Below are positions 52,801 to 64,000 of a stretch of 64,000 bases of DNA, one piece after another (position 1 is the stretch's first letter; each line of letters opens with the position of its first letter). The translations under genes were made by a program, and so were the position numbers. The DNA is from Mesaphorura yosii (taxonomy: Eukaryota > Arthropoda > Collembola > Poduromorpha > Tullbergiidae): assembly GCA_009869945.1 (NCBI GenBank), contig WIXG01000112.1, positions 62,001 to 126,000 of the forward strand, written 5' to 3'. The notes beneath the pieces were generated by a model. The model did no database searches. It had not been told where the DNA came from and saw nothing but the letters and a program-made list of their open reading frames with translations.

Positions 52801-55603
52801 GGAAAAACTTTAAATGAAAAAGTGAAAGTTTTTAAATAAATGTAATTTAGTTAAGAAGACAACTTTGAAACTTGGTATGGCTTGGCCCTGGGATGGTACA
52901 AGAGCGAGTACGGGAACATATATTAATTACAGTGCCATCATGTACCGCGACTGTGACTCGTGGGATACTTCGAGGGTGCGTGGCATGGAACATGAAATTA
53001 TGGCATGGCGTGGCGTGCGGCATGGCCTTATTATGACTGTAGAAGCTAATACTTCAAAATGAAAGTAATAAGAAAGTATAATCATGATAAATAATGGGCT
53101 TAGATGATATTTTTAATATCTCGGGGTTCTCCGTAATGACAATGCAGGCAGGCAAGTGTAAGAGTCCAAGCCCAAGTCTTCCGTGTACACAAGAAAGGGA
53201 AGGATTAAATGCTTGCCTTGGGCTTGTATTTAAAAGAAAGTGTAAAGAAAAGGACAGGAGAAAAGAAGCTCGTCCCATCCCGACCAGGGAATATGACATT
53301 AATTCCATGCTGCGAGGATACTGAGACAGTAATTATTCTTCGTAACTAACTCATGGATGTGCCGCACTGGAAATTCATTTTTGGGGGACGCGGACGCAAG
53401 AAAAATGAAAACGTTTACGTATTCTCGTTCTCATTTTGTAGAAATAGTTGATCTTAGACGCTCAGCTTTTAATGCGCCGCGCCGGAGCAGGCTTTGCTTG
53501 TTTCACGCATTCTGTTATCGTCAAGATAATGATCATCTCAGCTTCAGCATATTGTGCTGTGTTTTATGTAATTGTCTCGTTATGTAAATTTCTTGCATTG
53601 GTATTTGTTTCTTAAATCTGTTGCAAGTTACAACAATAGAAGCGCAATTCCCTTCATATCTTCTTTACGATATTTCAAGATTATGCTTACTCACAATTTT
53701 ACGGTGTGAGTAAAATCTGGCCTTTGACAATGAAAGGAAACTTTCATAATTTTTGCTCAACGTGCGCCTGCATTCTTGTAGCGCTCGGTTTGTAATAAAT
53801 AGGAGCCTTGCACGACACGACCACGACAAAAAGGAGAAAGCAAACAAATGACTTTCACGAAAATTAAAATGCGAACAAAGGAAACTTAAATCTTTGCTGA
53901 TCCATTCACAAACTGCTACACCAAACCGTGACTGTGCGCGAGCGAGCGTTGTGTGGAACTTTGTTCCAAGAGATGACATGACTTGTGTCTAAGCATATTA
54001 AACGATTGTGATTTTGTGATTAGGAAAAGGCGCTAGGCGCGGGAATGGTGTCCTGCAGTGCGAAATGTGAATAGACAAATGAATTTAGTTGACGGAAGTA
54101 GGAGCAACGAAGTTCGTACGCATGCGTAAGGAAAATATCATCTAACTAATGAACAGTCGGTTAAAATCCTTTTTCAGATTCAATTTTCCACAGCCGTCAG
54201 CACAGCACTCTAACTCAGCTCTTAATGTAAAAAATGTGTTTGAATTCGTTCACTTCATTCCAGTCAATCTAACAATGAATGGCTTGCTGGAGCGCGCATT
54301 GTTGTGGACGCGCATGGAGAATGAATGGGAATGAGTTAATGGGAGGTAGAGCAAGGCGTAGCCATTCTGATTCACGCCACGGTACAATGAATTGATGCAA
54401 CTGCAACTGCAACACACTGCGGTCTTGTATTCAGTGAACGACTCGACTCGACTAGCTTGCTCGCTGAAACTGCAACTGGAACGATATCGGAAGTTGACTT
54501 GACGTGTTAACAAGCATATCGAATCAATACTGATGGGCATTGTACACATTTTGTACGGTTGGTCGGTTGTCCCACTTTCGTTTCGTACAGCAGGGCACGG
54601 CACGGGAAGGCATGTCAGACAGCAACAGCACGACATCGAGTACTCCGTACTCAATATGGGTTACCCAATTTCACGCGACGAAAAAAATTAACCTGTCCCC
54701 TTGGGCCACCTGCTAAGTATCCATGTTCCATTGTGCCGAGCGCCGAGCCAACACAATGGAAAAATCAATTCTGTAAAAATTGAACTTGTATTTGAACAAG
54801 ATTTTTATTGTAAAATTATGTTCCCGTGTCCGCGTCAGTCAAGTCGTGAACGATGCGATGATGATTTAGTGATTAATTGTGCTTTGTCTGGTGCACTCGA
54901 CCTGTCTTGTTATTTAGAATTCTAAGATATTGTAGGGCAACGTTTTGCTGGCGTGCCTGGAACTTGTAGTTTGTGTTTATATTTAGCCTTATCAGCTTTA
55001 CTTTTGACGTGACGTGATTTGTGTCTTGCGAATAGCGAATTCTTGTGGTGCTCTGCACTGTGATAAATCCGACATACATTTTATGTATTCGTGAAGATGA
55101 AGATGCAGTTGGGAATTCTGAGAAAAGAATAAGGTCAAAGTTTATATTTATCATAAATATTGCAAATGTATTCAGTGACATCGTGATTTCGATTACGGGA
55201 TTACAGCTAATCAAGCATATGGTAAATCGTGCCTGTGCTTATGTGATTGTGATGTTGCGAAATTGAATCTTGTCGTCAAGCTGCGCTGCATGAATCATCT
55301 CGGCAAGGGCACGACTCGAACTGAAGTTTCTTTTTCATATTTTATCAATGCCAATCTTGCCATGCTATACCGAGAATATCTTCTTCGGGTCTTTGAGTTC
55401 ACCAAAAATCAAAAGGTTTTGGAATGTTGATAATTTTTCTTATACACATTTTGCAACATGCAAACTGCAATGCAGAAATTGCACAAGCCCAAGGCTACAA
55501 GCACGTGGGAAGGTATTTTGCAGTGGAGGGACGACCTTGGCCGTCAGTACATAAATTTATAAGCTTGGTCTTTTTTGGTTAAAAGTTCATGCTCGGCGCC
55601 TGC
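43802..55603. other. Intergenic stretch, nothing recognised
   Basis: About 12 kb has only short overlapping open frames on both strands, none with a recognisable motif or consistent splice signals. A 144-codon ATG frame at 45329-45763 is the longest with a proper start, but its composition is not convincing. Confidence 0.4.
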
Positions 55604-55870
55604 TTAAATTAAACTTCCAAGCATCGTCTCTCCTCGACAACTGAAATTTTGCTCTTGGCTGTACTTTCTTGGCTTGGCCTGCCCGTGAAGCTCGAATCTC
55701 ATTACCACATTTTTGTTTTCCATGTAATATTTAATATTGTTACAAGAGCAACTCTTGCATTTACAATCGCACATGTTACTTGACTTCTTCAAATCGTAAA
55801 ATATTTTGTTACTGAACTTGAAAGCGTGCACACTCGAGACTCGACGTAATAACAAAATTACAAAACTCAT
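55604..55870 (-). CDS. Small Cys-rich ORF, doubtful
   Basis: From the ATG at 55870 (- strand), 88 codons read MSFVILLLRRVSSVHAF, then a Cys-dense MCDCKCKSCSCNN and a basic tail. A short hydrophobic N-terminus followed by a Cys cluster could suggest a secreted peptide. However, the Arg pair directly after the hydrophobic run is short for a signal peptide. The frame extends upstream without an ATG to 55978. Confidence 0.18.
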   Translation of the reverse strand: MSFVILLLRRVSSVHAFKFSNKIFYDLKKSSNMCDCKCKSCSCNNIKYYMENKNVVMRFELHGQAKPRKYSQEQNFSCRGETMLGSLI

Positions 55871-56535
55871 CGTCGACGCTGCGCTGCCCTGGTCGTTCGA
55901 ATTCCAATTTTCATACCAAATCTCGTTTGGTACCTGTTTAACGTTAACGCACTCGTGCTCCAGATTACCTGAAGCCACAATTTACCTCTTTCGAAGCTCA
56001 CAATACTTTTTTTGTAGGATTCGTTTAGACGGCACCTGATTTATACTTTATACACCTGCAATGTACTGTGCTAAAAGATTGCAGTGATCAAAGTACTGCT
56101 AAAATAGCTTGGTTTTAATGGCCTTTGTCTTCCTCGAGAACACAACGACAAACGTGTGGCATTGACATTGAACTTCAATATTCTATTCATCTATTCCTTC
56201 TCTCACATGAAAAGTGAGCAGTTCAAAATGAACAGTTAACAAATAAAATTGCGCCTGTACGCGTGTGGTCAGCGTCAGAGTCACATTTCTACATTGCTCG
56301 CTAAATCCGAGGAAAAGCAAAAGTGCAAGCATCGCAGAATATCAAATCTGCTGGCTTAAGGTAAGGAACATCCAAATTTTGTAACGCAATAAAACAAACT
56401 GATTTCAAGTCATTAAATTCGGGTCGCGACTTCTATAAAAATTGAAAGCGCTTCTTGACTTCTGAGATGTGCGTTTATGAGGTCGTAATTCGCAATTTCT
56501 GCGAGTGGATTCCGGGCCAAAGAGCAATTTCAGCT

Positions 56536-56826
56536 TTAGGCCGCAAATAAAGTGTTATAGATTCCTGACTCGCCGTCGGGTTTACATGTACACCAACTAA
56601 ATCCTCGTAATTCTCCCTTCTTGGCCTGTTCTGTTCTGCTATGCTCACCGGTTCTTTTGCGAAACCCGACCAAGTCATGGGTTACGAGTTTATTCGATTC
56701 CAGTTTACGTGTTAAGCGAGTTCTTGTCTTCTTGTTGCCGCTCTTGTTAATGTCGGACATAAAACCTGAACATGTAATGACTCTCTTGTAACTCACGCTT
56801 GTAGCAATTCCTTTGCCAAATGCCAT
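56536..56826 (-). CDS. Small basic ORF, doubtful
   Basis: The ATG at 56826 (- strand) has a good context (AATAATGG) and opens 96 codons rich in Lys, Arg and Gly (MAFGKGIATSVSYKR ... KKTRTRLTRKLESNK). It ends at a TAA. The composition is protein-like but I recognise no domain, and the length is within reach of chance. Confidence 0.2.
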   Translation of the reverse strand: MAFGKGIATSVSYKRVITCSGFMSDINKSGNKKTRTRLTRKLESNKLVTHDLVGFRKRTGEHSRTEQAKKGELRGFSWCTCKPDGESGIYNTLFAA

Positions 56827-59800
56827 TATTTTTATGAGTAATTTCTCTCATTAAAATTCAACGTACATTCTTAATTAATTTGAGCAGAAAACGCAATGCG
56901 CAATACAAAATATGGCAAATTGCATCCACTTCAAAATACTTTAAAATAACAACAGTTGGTGGCCAGAGTTTGAGTTGGGCATGCTTGCCATACGTCAAAT
57001 ATGAAGAATGAAGCGTGTGTTACATTTATCCTTTATCAATAGTGCATTTATACGTGAGAATCTGACCACCGAATGTCATTGTAGAAAATGAATTTGTAAA
57101 ATGCCAATTTGGCAATTTAGAAATATGAACAATTCCATAACGCAGAAGTCATGTGATTCTTTTGCCTCTGGCTGCCTTTCGCGTTAATGAAGTCATCTGT
57201 TGTTAATATCCGCTGCTGCTGGAGAGCCGAGCAGATAATGACCATGACCACGAGGCACCGCGGTCACAGGTGAGGACGCTAATTGACTCCTGAAATTGGA
57301 ATTGTACATCACATCTGCGCACCGCGAAGCGCGGTGCTCTACGAGCACGTACGCGTATAGTAAACAGCTCGATAATTTTGTACATCGAACGTACACGTTT
57401 TTAGTTTTTGCATTACGAGCTTTGTAGACTTAGACTTTGTACGAAATCTTCCGATCAATTTCCAGTGCGCTGCAGTTTCTTTCCATGGTCGCGTATTCGC
57501 GTTCGTGTCCCGTCCGCCATCGCCATGAAACTCTTCTCGGAGCTGGACGACGAAGAGAGCAAAAATTCATGCGTTGTACCGTTGCGCGTGTGCGTGATGC
57601 CCAAAAAATGTACACTATTGATTTTTTTTTATAATAACCATACTCATACCAGGGAATTTTTACTGCAGCAAAGGGGTGGCGCTAAGAAAGAAGGAAGGAG
57701 AGGAACAGCGAGGCCGAAAAAACGCACGGTCTTTTCATAAGCATGCATACTGCTACCGACTACGACTAGTGTCTATAAAGTACATGGAGATGGAAAAAAG
57801 TTTGTGTTTACTTTACTTTTACTTTACTGTACTCGCGGAATAGAGAGTAGAACCGAGAAAGAGATGTCTTCGCTTCGCTGTGCACGAGCGTTCTTTTTCA
57901 AAGGGGCAGCCATAAAGCCCTGCTGCGTGCCGCGGCTGTACAGCCAAGCAAAGTACAACTTTGCATTGATGCCGCGCGTCGCATGTAAGACGAGAGAAAG
58001 AAAAATGAGTGCGGCATGAACTTTCAAGAAAAAAGGGGAGCTAGCAGCGAGCGGGTGGACTACACTGTAAATCGAATTTCTGTCAAGTCTCGAAAATTAA
58101 AGCACAGCCGGGAGAAAAAAGTTGATGATTTATTTCGCAGAGTGCACGCTCGCTTTCTTATTATTATGCTATTATTAAACTTTTCTCCTTCGCAGCGTAG
58201 ACCAAATTAGATTTTTTCCTACGCCAGAATATTATCCTTGCTTTTTGCATATAAAATATATTCTGGGCTCCGCACACAAAAGAACTGCGCCTTGGCTCTT
58301 TGCTTTGTGATTTACTTGATAAAGGGCAGGCGGGCATTATACGGAACGCCAGCCTATAATTTACGACCATGTTAACGCGGTTCGTCGAACCATAATTTGA
58401 CTTTTTACGTTCTCCGCTTCAATTTTTCATCTTGAGCCATTAAATCGCTTCTTCTACGCCGTAAAACTAAAAGCAAAAGAGTTCTAACGATTTTGAAGTT
58501 TCGCGCTTCAATGACTTTCATTTCGCTGTGCTAATGTTTTTCGGTACATGTAAAGTAACGCATGTACCCTCAATTCAAAAACGATTTGGTAAACGGTACG
58601 CTGCCAAGTCAAGCATATCTTAAAAGGCTATTATAAGCGACTTAGGAAATTGCACTTCCTATGTGTTGAATCTTGATTGATTACTTGGCTACTCGATTTT
58701 GACATTTGTGTATAGGCGATAAAGTGGCCGGACATGCTGAAATGTCGAAAGTGCTCTCCGCAGGCATTTTTAATTGTAAACTCCTATTCACGATTTGCTC
58801 CAATCACAATCGAATCGAATCGCAGCCGTTGAGTGACTGCAGAATCGAATTCGAAGCACAGGCGAAGTGGAGACAAATTGCAAATTTTTTGATGAGCCGA
58901 GCGAGCGGCAAGAAGAATTAAATTGAGTTTGAAAAGAAAATTAGAAAAGGGAAAACTCAAAATTCGTAAATTTATTCGGTGTAGAATGTTTTGGCGTAGA
59001 ATTAGAATTCAAGGAAAAATTGTCTATACCTAAAACTGAAGACTGAAGGGTATATGCGTCATAAAAGAAGTTTATATGAGCTTTCTGGGGCCGTGGGACT
59101 TTTCTTGTCTATCGTCTTTACTCTACGGTGCAGCTTTGCTGTATGGAGACAAAGCAAGCGTCAGCATGATGACGGTAATGATTCTGCCATGCCAAATCAA
59201 GAACAGAACAGTAAAGAATTCGGAATGAGAATGAGTGCCGTGCTGTCAAGTCGAGAAAAAGAAAAGAAGAGAAAGCAGGCAATGAAAAGAAGTTTCGAAA
59301 GAAAGTACTTTCTCTCTGTCTCTTCTGTCGCCGTGCTACTGCTTTGAATACATCCAAAATGAGAATTATATACAAAAAGTCTTTACTAACTATTCCTGCT
59401 TCTCCTGCGCCTTGTGAATATTCAAATTGAAAAGAGTGACACGCGAAAAAATAAGACGAAATTTCTCTTCTCGAGTTTCTAAAGTACTTTTCTTTGAGTA
59501 GCGCGCCGTCTTTCTCTCTCAAAATGTATATTTCCATCTTTTTTACTTTCTTTACTTTTCCATTTCAAATTTTACCTTCTACGAAAGTGGATCTCAAGAG
59601 AGCTGTATAACGAATGAAGGACTAACTTACAGCGAAGGAAATGGAAGAGTTCTTTATGCGAGACGCTGCGCGAGAGACGCAGAAGCAGTCTGGCAGACAG
59701 GCAGGAGGGCAGGCGGGCTCGAGAAGAAAGAAGGGAAGAAAACTTTGGGGAATTTTCTAAATTTTAATTCATGCAGCGAACCAAAAAATATATAAAGGGG

Positions 59801-62800
59801 AAAAAATAAATTGAAGTCGAGGGAAATTAGACGGAGCGACGGCGACCATGGAAGCAATCTTGACTCGCTTCTTCTCCAACGCCAGCCAACCAGCCAGTAC
59901 TCATATTATGTACGCTTTCTACTTACTTTCTAGTGAAAGAAGCTCCTTCTTATATGATTATTAACTTTTTTCATCAGATGCACAGTAGTTTACTGTATAA
60001 GAGATAAGAAACTCGTATTTCTCGGTAAGAACTCTTTACCATCTTGCCTTTTTCGCTTCCACGTGCGCGTACGCATAACCCCCGTCTGTAAATATGAACA
60101 AGGCAAGGCAAGACAAGGCACTCGCACTGGCTGGGTTATCTCCGACTCAATTAACTCGACTCCTTCTTTTCAGCAGATTAGACGAGACGGGAATTCTTCA
60201 TGCTTGAGTATCTTGAGAGACGATGCAAATAAAAATGAAGGTTATTTTATTTTTGAGCTGCTTCGATCTTAATTAAGAGTTCCTCGCTTCGAATCTTCGG
60301 GGTATTTTCGTATTTACCATTCAATCATAAATTGCATCATCTTCTTAAGGAATTTCTTGTGTGGGTCGAAAGATCTTGAAACAGGACTCGTAGAGCATTC
60401 CAAGATGGGAGCAAAGTATTGCACAGTTGAAAGATCTGACGATCTTCTGGCGCCTCGGGTTTTATTTCTGCGCTCCGCTGCCGCGGTCTTAAATTCCTAA
60501 CGCCAGACGTACGCAAGTCGTTACTGCCAGCGACGAGCGACGACCGCCTTCAATACGGCTGCTGTTGTTGGATGCTGATGTTTTTGGAATTGCAAGGCGA
60601 GCATTACAAAAAGGACAACATTAAATACAGAATTCCAAAACTAAAACTTCTTCAAATGGCGAAAAGAAATAATTACAGCAGGGCTCATAAAAAGAAAAAT
60701 ATGCAAGCATGAATTTTATTCCTTTGTGCACAAAGACAAGAAGAGCGAAGAGAAACCACAAAGTTTTGCAAAATGCACTTTCTTTCAGGTTTGTGTCTCA
60801 GGCTTGTTTTTGTTTTCATTCGTTTCTTTCATATTTCCTCTCTGCCATTTTCTGAACGCATTTTCTTAATTCCTCGGCTTACATTCGAAATTCGAATGCA
60901 ATTCATAAGGGCTCTCTTTAGTGAACAAAGGCTGTATGCATAATTCCTCTTTTGAGAAATCGTAGTTTTGTACTTTATTGCACAGATGAAGGCGGTCATA
61001 GAAAAATGTGAATGAAGGCACGTCCACGTCTTTGAACCCTTGATTTCTGTCGTCAAGAGGAAGGCTGCCAATAAAATGCAGAGGGCAGACAAAGAATACG
61101 AATGGAGAAAAAAGTTTCCAATTTTGAGAGTCTAGACCGCACATTCCTTGCACGCAGGCAGGCGGCTGTCTTGAATTGTGAATGTTTTCAATTGTGTGCC
61201 AGGGACACTTAACTCCAACTCTCACTCCTGCTCTTGCTCTTTCGTGAACTCGTGCCCGTCCTTTTTCATCTGCTGCTGATTTTCATCATTCAAGTAGCGA
61301 ACTGTGAGCGTAATATGAAAGAATGTTCCACGGCAGGCAGGCAGAGCAGAGAAATTCCCTCAGGATGCGTACGAGAAAGCATTTGTAGAATTTTAAATGC
61401 CACTTTTACAATTCCGGGAAGAAAGAGCACCTCAAAAAATATGTTTGAAATTTTCTCTCTTCGGTATTGATATTTATTTTACTTTTCCAAGCCGCGCGCG
61501 TGCCCTTTGGCTGGTTGCACTAGTTAATTTTTGCTCATTTCATCGCTCAACTTTGACACGGCGAGAATTGAATGTAAAGCAATTTCCAATGTTCTTCTTT
61601 CACGTGCGCGGCCTTCATTGAGTTGCTCGAGTTTGAGCAGTGCTTGCTTTCCTTTGTTTATTGTTTACATTGCATTTTCCTCCAGCTGGAAATTGATTGA
61701 GAGTCGCAACTTTATACTTATTACTTGGAGTTGGACATGTCAGCCGCAGAAAACTGAAAGCGCCGTGAAATACGAGAGGAAAAGCGCATGAAGAAATTAT
61801 TTTAATTGCCCAAACTGAATTCAGAAAACAATTTTTGCCGCGCGTCTGCCGTTGCCTTGAATGGCTTTGCCAGTTCATGCAGGATCGTACCAGAATACCG
61901 TGTTTTGATACCGCGTCTAAATTCTAAATGATTTTCGAATTTCTGTAATTTGTATCAAATGTTCAAATTACCGTCTCTACACCATGAAATCATCTTCGTC
62001 TCGAAAAGCAGGCTGAGTAAAGCAGTATGAATGGGTAGAAAACGATCAAAAGCAATTCTGATACCAAATTTCTATTTCTACTCGAATTACAAATTTCAGA
62101 AGCCTGTCTTATTTTTCTACAATTACACACTGCATAATTATTGACATTGCTCGATAGTATCGATTTTCGTCAGAATTTAAATTGCAGTGGAAATATTCTC
62201 GTTCCGTTTGCTGAAAAGGAGTTGTGAAAGTGCAAAGGCAAGCAAAGAATTGGTTGGCTGGATGAAAAACCAACCTCATAATTTTTTGCTGTATGCTTGC
62301 CTTGCTTTCGCCTTGCGACTGCTGCACTGGAAACAGAAAATACAAAAAAGGCTCAAGAGAAAACTCCAAACATGTCCAAATAATTTTGTGCATTTAAATA
62401 AATAATGAATGCTAATTATATAGCAGACAGTTTGACACACGAGTATATCTCATGCCACTGCCACTCGCGATTCGCTGTGCTCTACACTTTGCTGTGCTGA
62501 GACAGGAGCAATTATACGCAAAAAGCAGCAGTTATTTGCGGTCATTACCTCGGACGCGGACGGCACAACTGAGAATTAAAAAATGTCCGGGCTTTAAAGT
62601 ATTAGAAGTAAGAATTTCAAATGTCACGGCTCAGTCAGTCTCATGAAGTTTGCTCTCTCATTCCCTATTTCATTGTGCATTATGAATGAGCTTCCATTTT
62701 GGTCGTGTACTTACGCCTTTTGCCTTTTCCCGAGTCACACAGAGTATCGAATTACGAATAATTACGTATTTACCGGCACAGCACAGAAAATGGCAGAAAC

Positions 62801-62848
62801 TTTCTGGCCACGCATTCAAATTGCTGATGATGCTTAAATTTAGGAAAA
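56827..62848. other. Intergenic stretch, nothing recognised
   Basis: I see no supportable gene. A 12-base GCGTCATAAAAG match to the dispersed repeat occurs near 59057, too short to call a copy. Confidence 0.4.
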
Positions 62849-63405
62849 ATGTCCGCTTTAAAATGGACGCGTAAAGGCAGACCGGGTCAAGACACACAAG
62901 CATTGAAGAAAGTCATGCGTATATATGCTGGGAACCTAAGGAAGAGTCCGCCTCCAGAAACGAAGAAGACTCTGGAACGCCACGATAATGTATGTACGTA
63001 TGGGTAATACTCTGTCTATTAATTTCATTGCATCATACTCCATTTCGTACTTGTATGTATGCGGAACTTAATTAAAAATTTTGCATTAATTTCCTCCTCT
63101 GAAACTGTGCCTCCTTCCACATCTTTTGATACTTGGAGTCTGAGCTTAGAGTTGTGCAATTAAATCCTGCTAGTGCTACTTTTTTACACTCGGGGCTTGC
63201 GATTTGTGATACACTCGAAGAACAAACAGGAAATAGAGAATGGCTAAAATTGCTAAAATCTGAGTCATTCCAAGAACCGAGGCTTATTTATTTGATACCC
63301 GACCGTACATATGAATGCGAATCTATGAACGTAGACTCAATATGTAATTCGAGTCAATTAATTTCTGCTTTGATATTTCTTAGAAGTGTCTTGAAAGCAG
63401 ATTAA
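62849..63405 (+). CDS. Small two-exon gene, unknown function
   Basis: Exon 1 (62849-62989) runs from an ATG through 47 codons, starting MSALKWTRKGRPGQDTQALK and containing SPPPETKKTLERHDN. It ends in phase 0 at a GTATGT donor. Exon 2 (63139-63405) begins after the first AG following a C/T-rich tract and encodes 88 residues (SELRVVQLNPASATFLHSGL ... LISALIFLRSVLKAD) and a TAA. The intron is 149 bp and the joined product is 135 residues. The N-terminal part is basic; the rest is mixed with a hydrophobic C-terminus. An in-frame TGA lies just upstream of the ATG. A TTTAG acceptor 6 bp before the ATG may mean an untranslated exon further upstream. I do not recognise the family. Support comes from splice signals, phase and protein-like composition only. 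Confidence 0.5.
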
Positions 63406-64000
63406 TTAGGAAAGCCTACACTCTACACAAGTAAATACTGCATGAAACATAAGTTCCAATCAATGATGCGTAAGTACACAAGCTAACGAGGTAAGGAGGT
63501 TCCAAGGAACCTTCTTGTGGGCCTTCAATAACGTGCAGTCTGGATTTCGCGCCAGTGCAGTCTTTGAAAGAAAGCGTAGCAATGAACCGAAATCGCATGC
63601 TTACATCTCGGAATTACTTTTAGTAAAGCGTTAATTTCGTAATTTTTAAGTTTTGTCTATTTAAAGGCCAAGCCACGAGTGGCCCTGCTTTAAGTCGGAC
63701 GGGACGCCGCAAGAAATGCATTAGATTTTGCATTTAACAGTTGATAGAAGAAGTTGATATCGTTGTTCATTAGAAGAACATGTACATGTTTTATGATTGA
63801 GCAATTAACGTGGTGATGATGGTAGTATCACTATCTTACAATAAAAAGAACCAAATATGGATTTTGTCTTGGTTTCATGATAATGATGATGATATCTCGA
63901 ATCGTACAAGTTCCGTCTAGGCGAGCAGCGATTTTAGCGGATATGAAATCGCAAATTGCATTTTAAACGCACGCCTGCTCGTCCCGTATAGCAGAAAGGT
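63406..64000. other. Sequence after the small two-exon gene
   Basis: This is probably the 3' flank or UTR of the preceding gene. An imperfect hairpin (AAGGAGGTTCC against GGAACCTTCTT) lies at 63493-63516, and a candidate AATAAA at 63840-63845 (CAATAAAAAG). Nothing else was recognised up to the window edge. Confidence 0.35.

Noticed and set aside
59041-59100. Possible third copy of the dispersed repeat
   Set aside because: Only the 12-base GCGTCATAAAAG matches; the flanks do not align.

Overview
This window is animal nuclear DNA. It is A/T-rich and mostly noncoding, and its coding sequence is broken by spliceosomal GT..AG introns. I found no bacterial-type operons, no convincing tRNA or rRNA genes and no CRISPR array. 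The one gene I recognise with certainty is a rotund/squeeze/LIN-29 family C2H2 zinc-finger transcription factor on the + strand. Together with the intron-rich layout this points to an ecdysozoan, most likely an arthropod. I cannot name the species or order.

Layout. From 1 to 15,781 the DNA appears intergenic or regulatory, with one diverged dispersed repeat at about 2.8-5.3 kb. From 15,782 to 27,954 lies the rotund-type gene. I reconstructed it as seven coding exons whose phases all agree, giving about 423 residues. It has five C2H2 fingers, an Asn/His-rich linker and the conserved C-terminal block. Its first intron is 7.8 kb and contains a second copy of the dispersed repeat and a possible alternative first coding exon (ATG-GAC-AAG followed by a strong donor at 21,357). 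Intron 3 (1.4 kb) carries a separate gene on the - strand that itself appears to have about four exons. It has one perfect C2H2 finger followed by a 134-residue region I do not recognise. The rotund gene ends in a 3' UTR with a candidate AATAAA at 28,632.

From about 28.7 to 62.8 kb I see no gene I can name. Several weak candidates are listed with low confidence: a possible short first exon at 35.7 kb, two opposed ORFs near 43 kb, and two small - strand ORFs at 55.6-56.8 kb. At 62,849-63,405 two short phase-compatible exons make a plausible small + strand gene of 135 residues, of unknown function.

How they may relate: the rotund-type protein is a nuclear patterning and neuronal-fate regulator in insects. 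Long upstream and intronic noncoding DNA, with two candidate first exons converging on the same zinc-finger exon, resembles a developmental gene with more than one promoter. The nested antisense gene would be transcribed through the zinc-finger-encoding part of its host. All exon calls are read by eye from splice consensus, phase and family knowledge.
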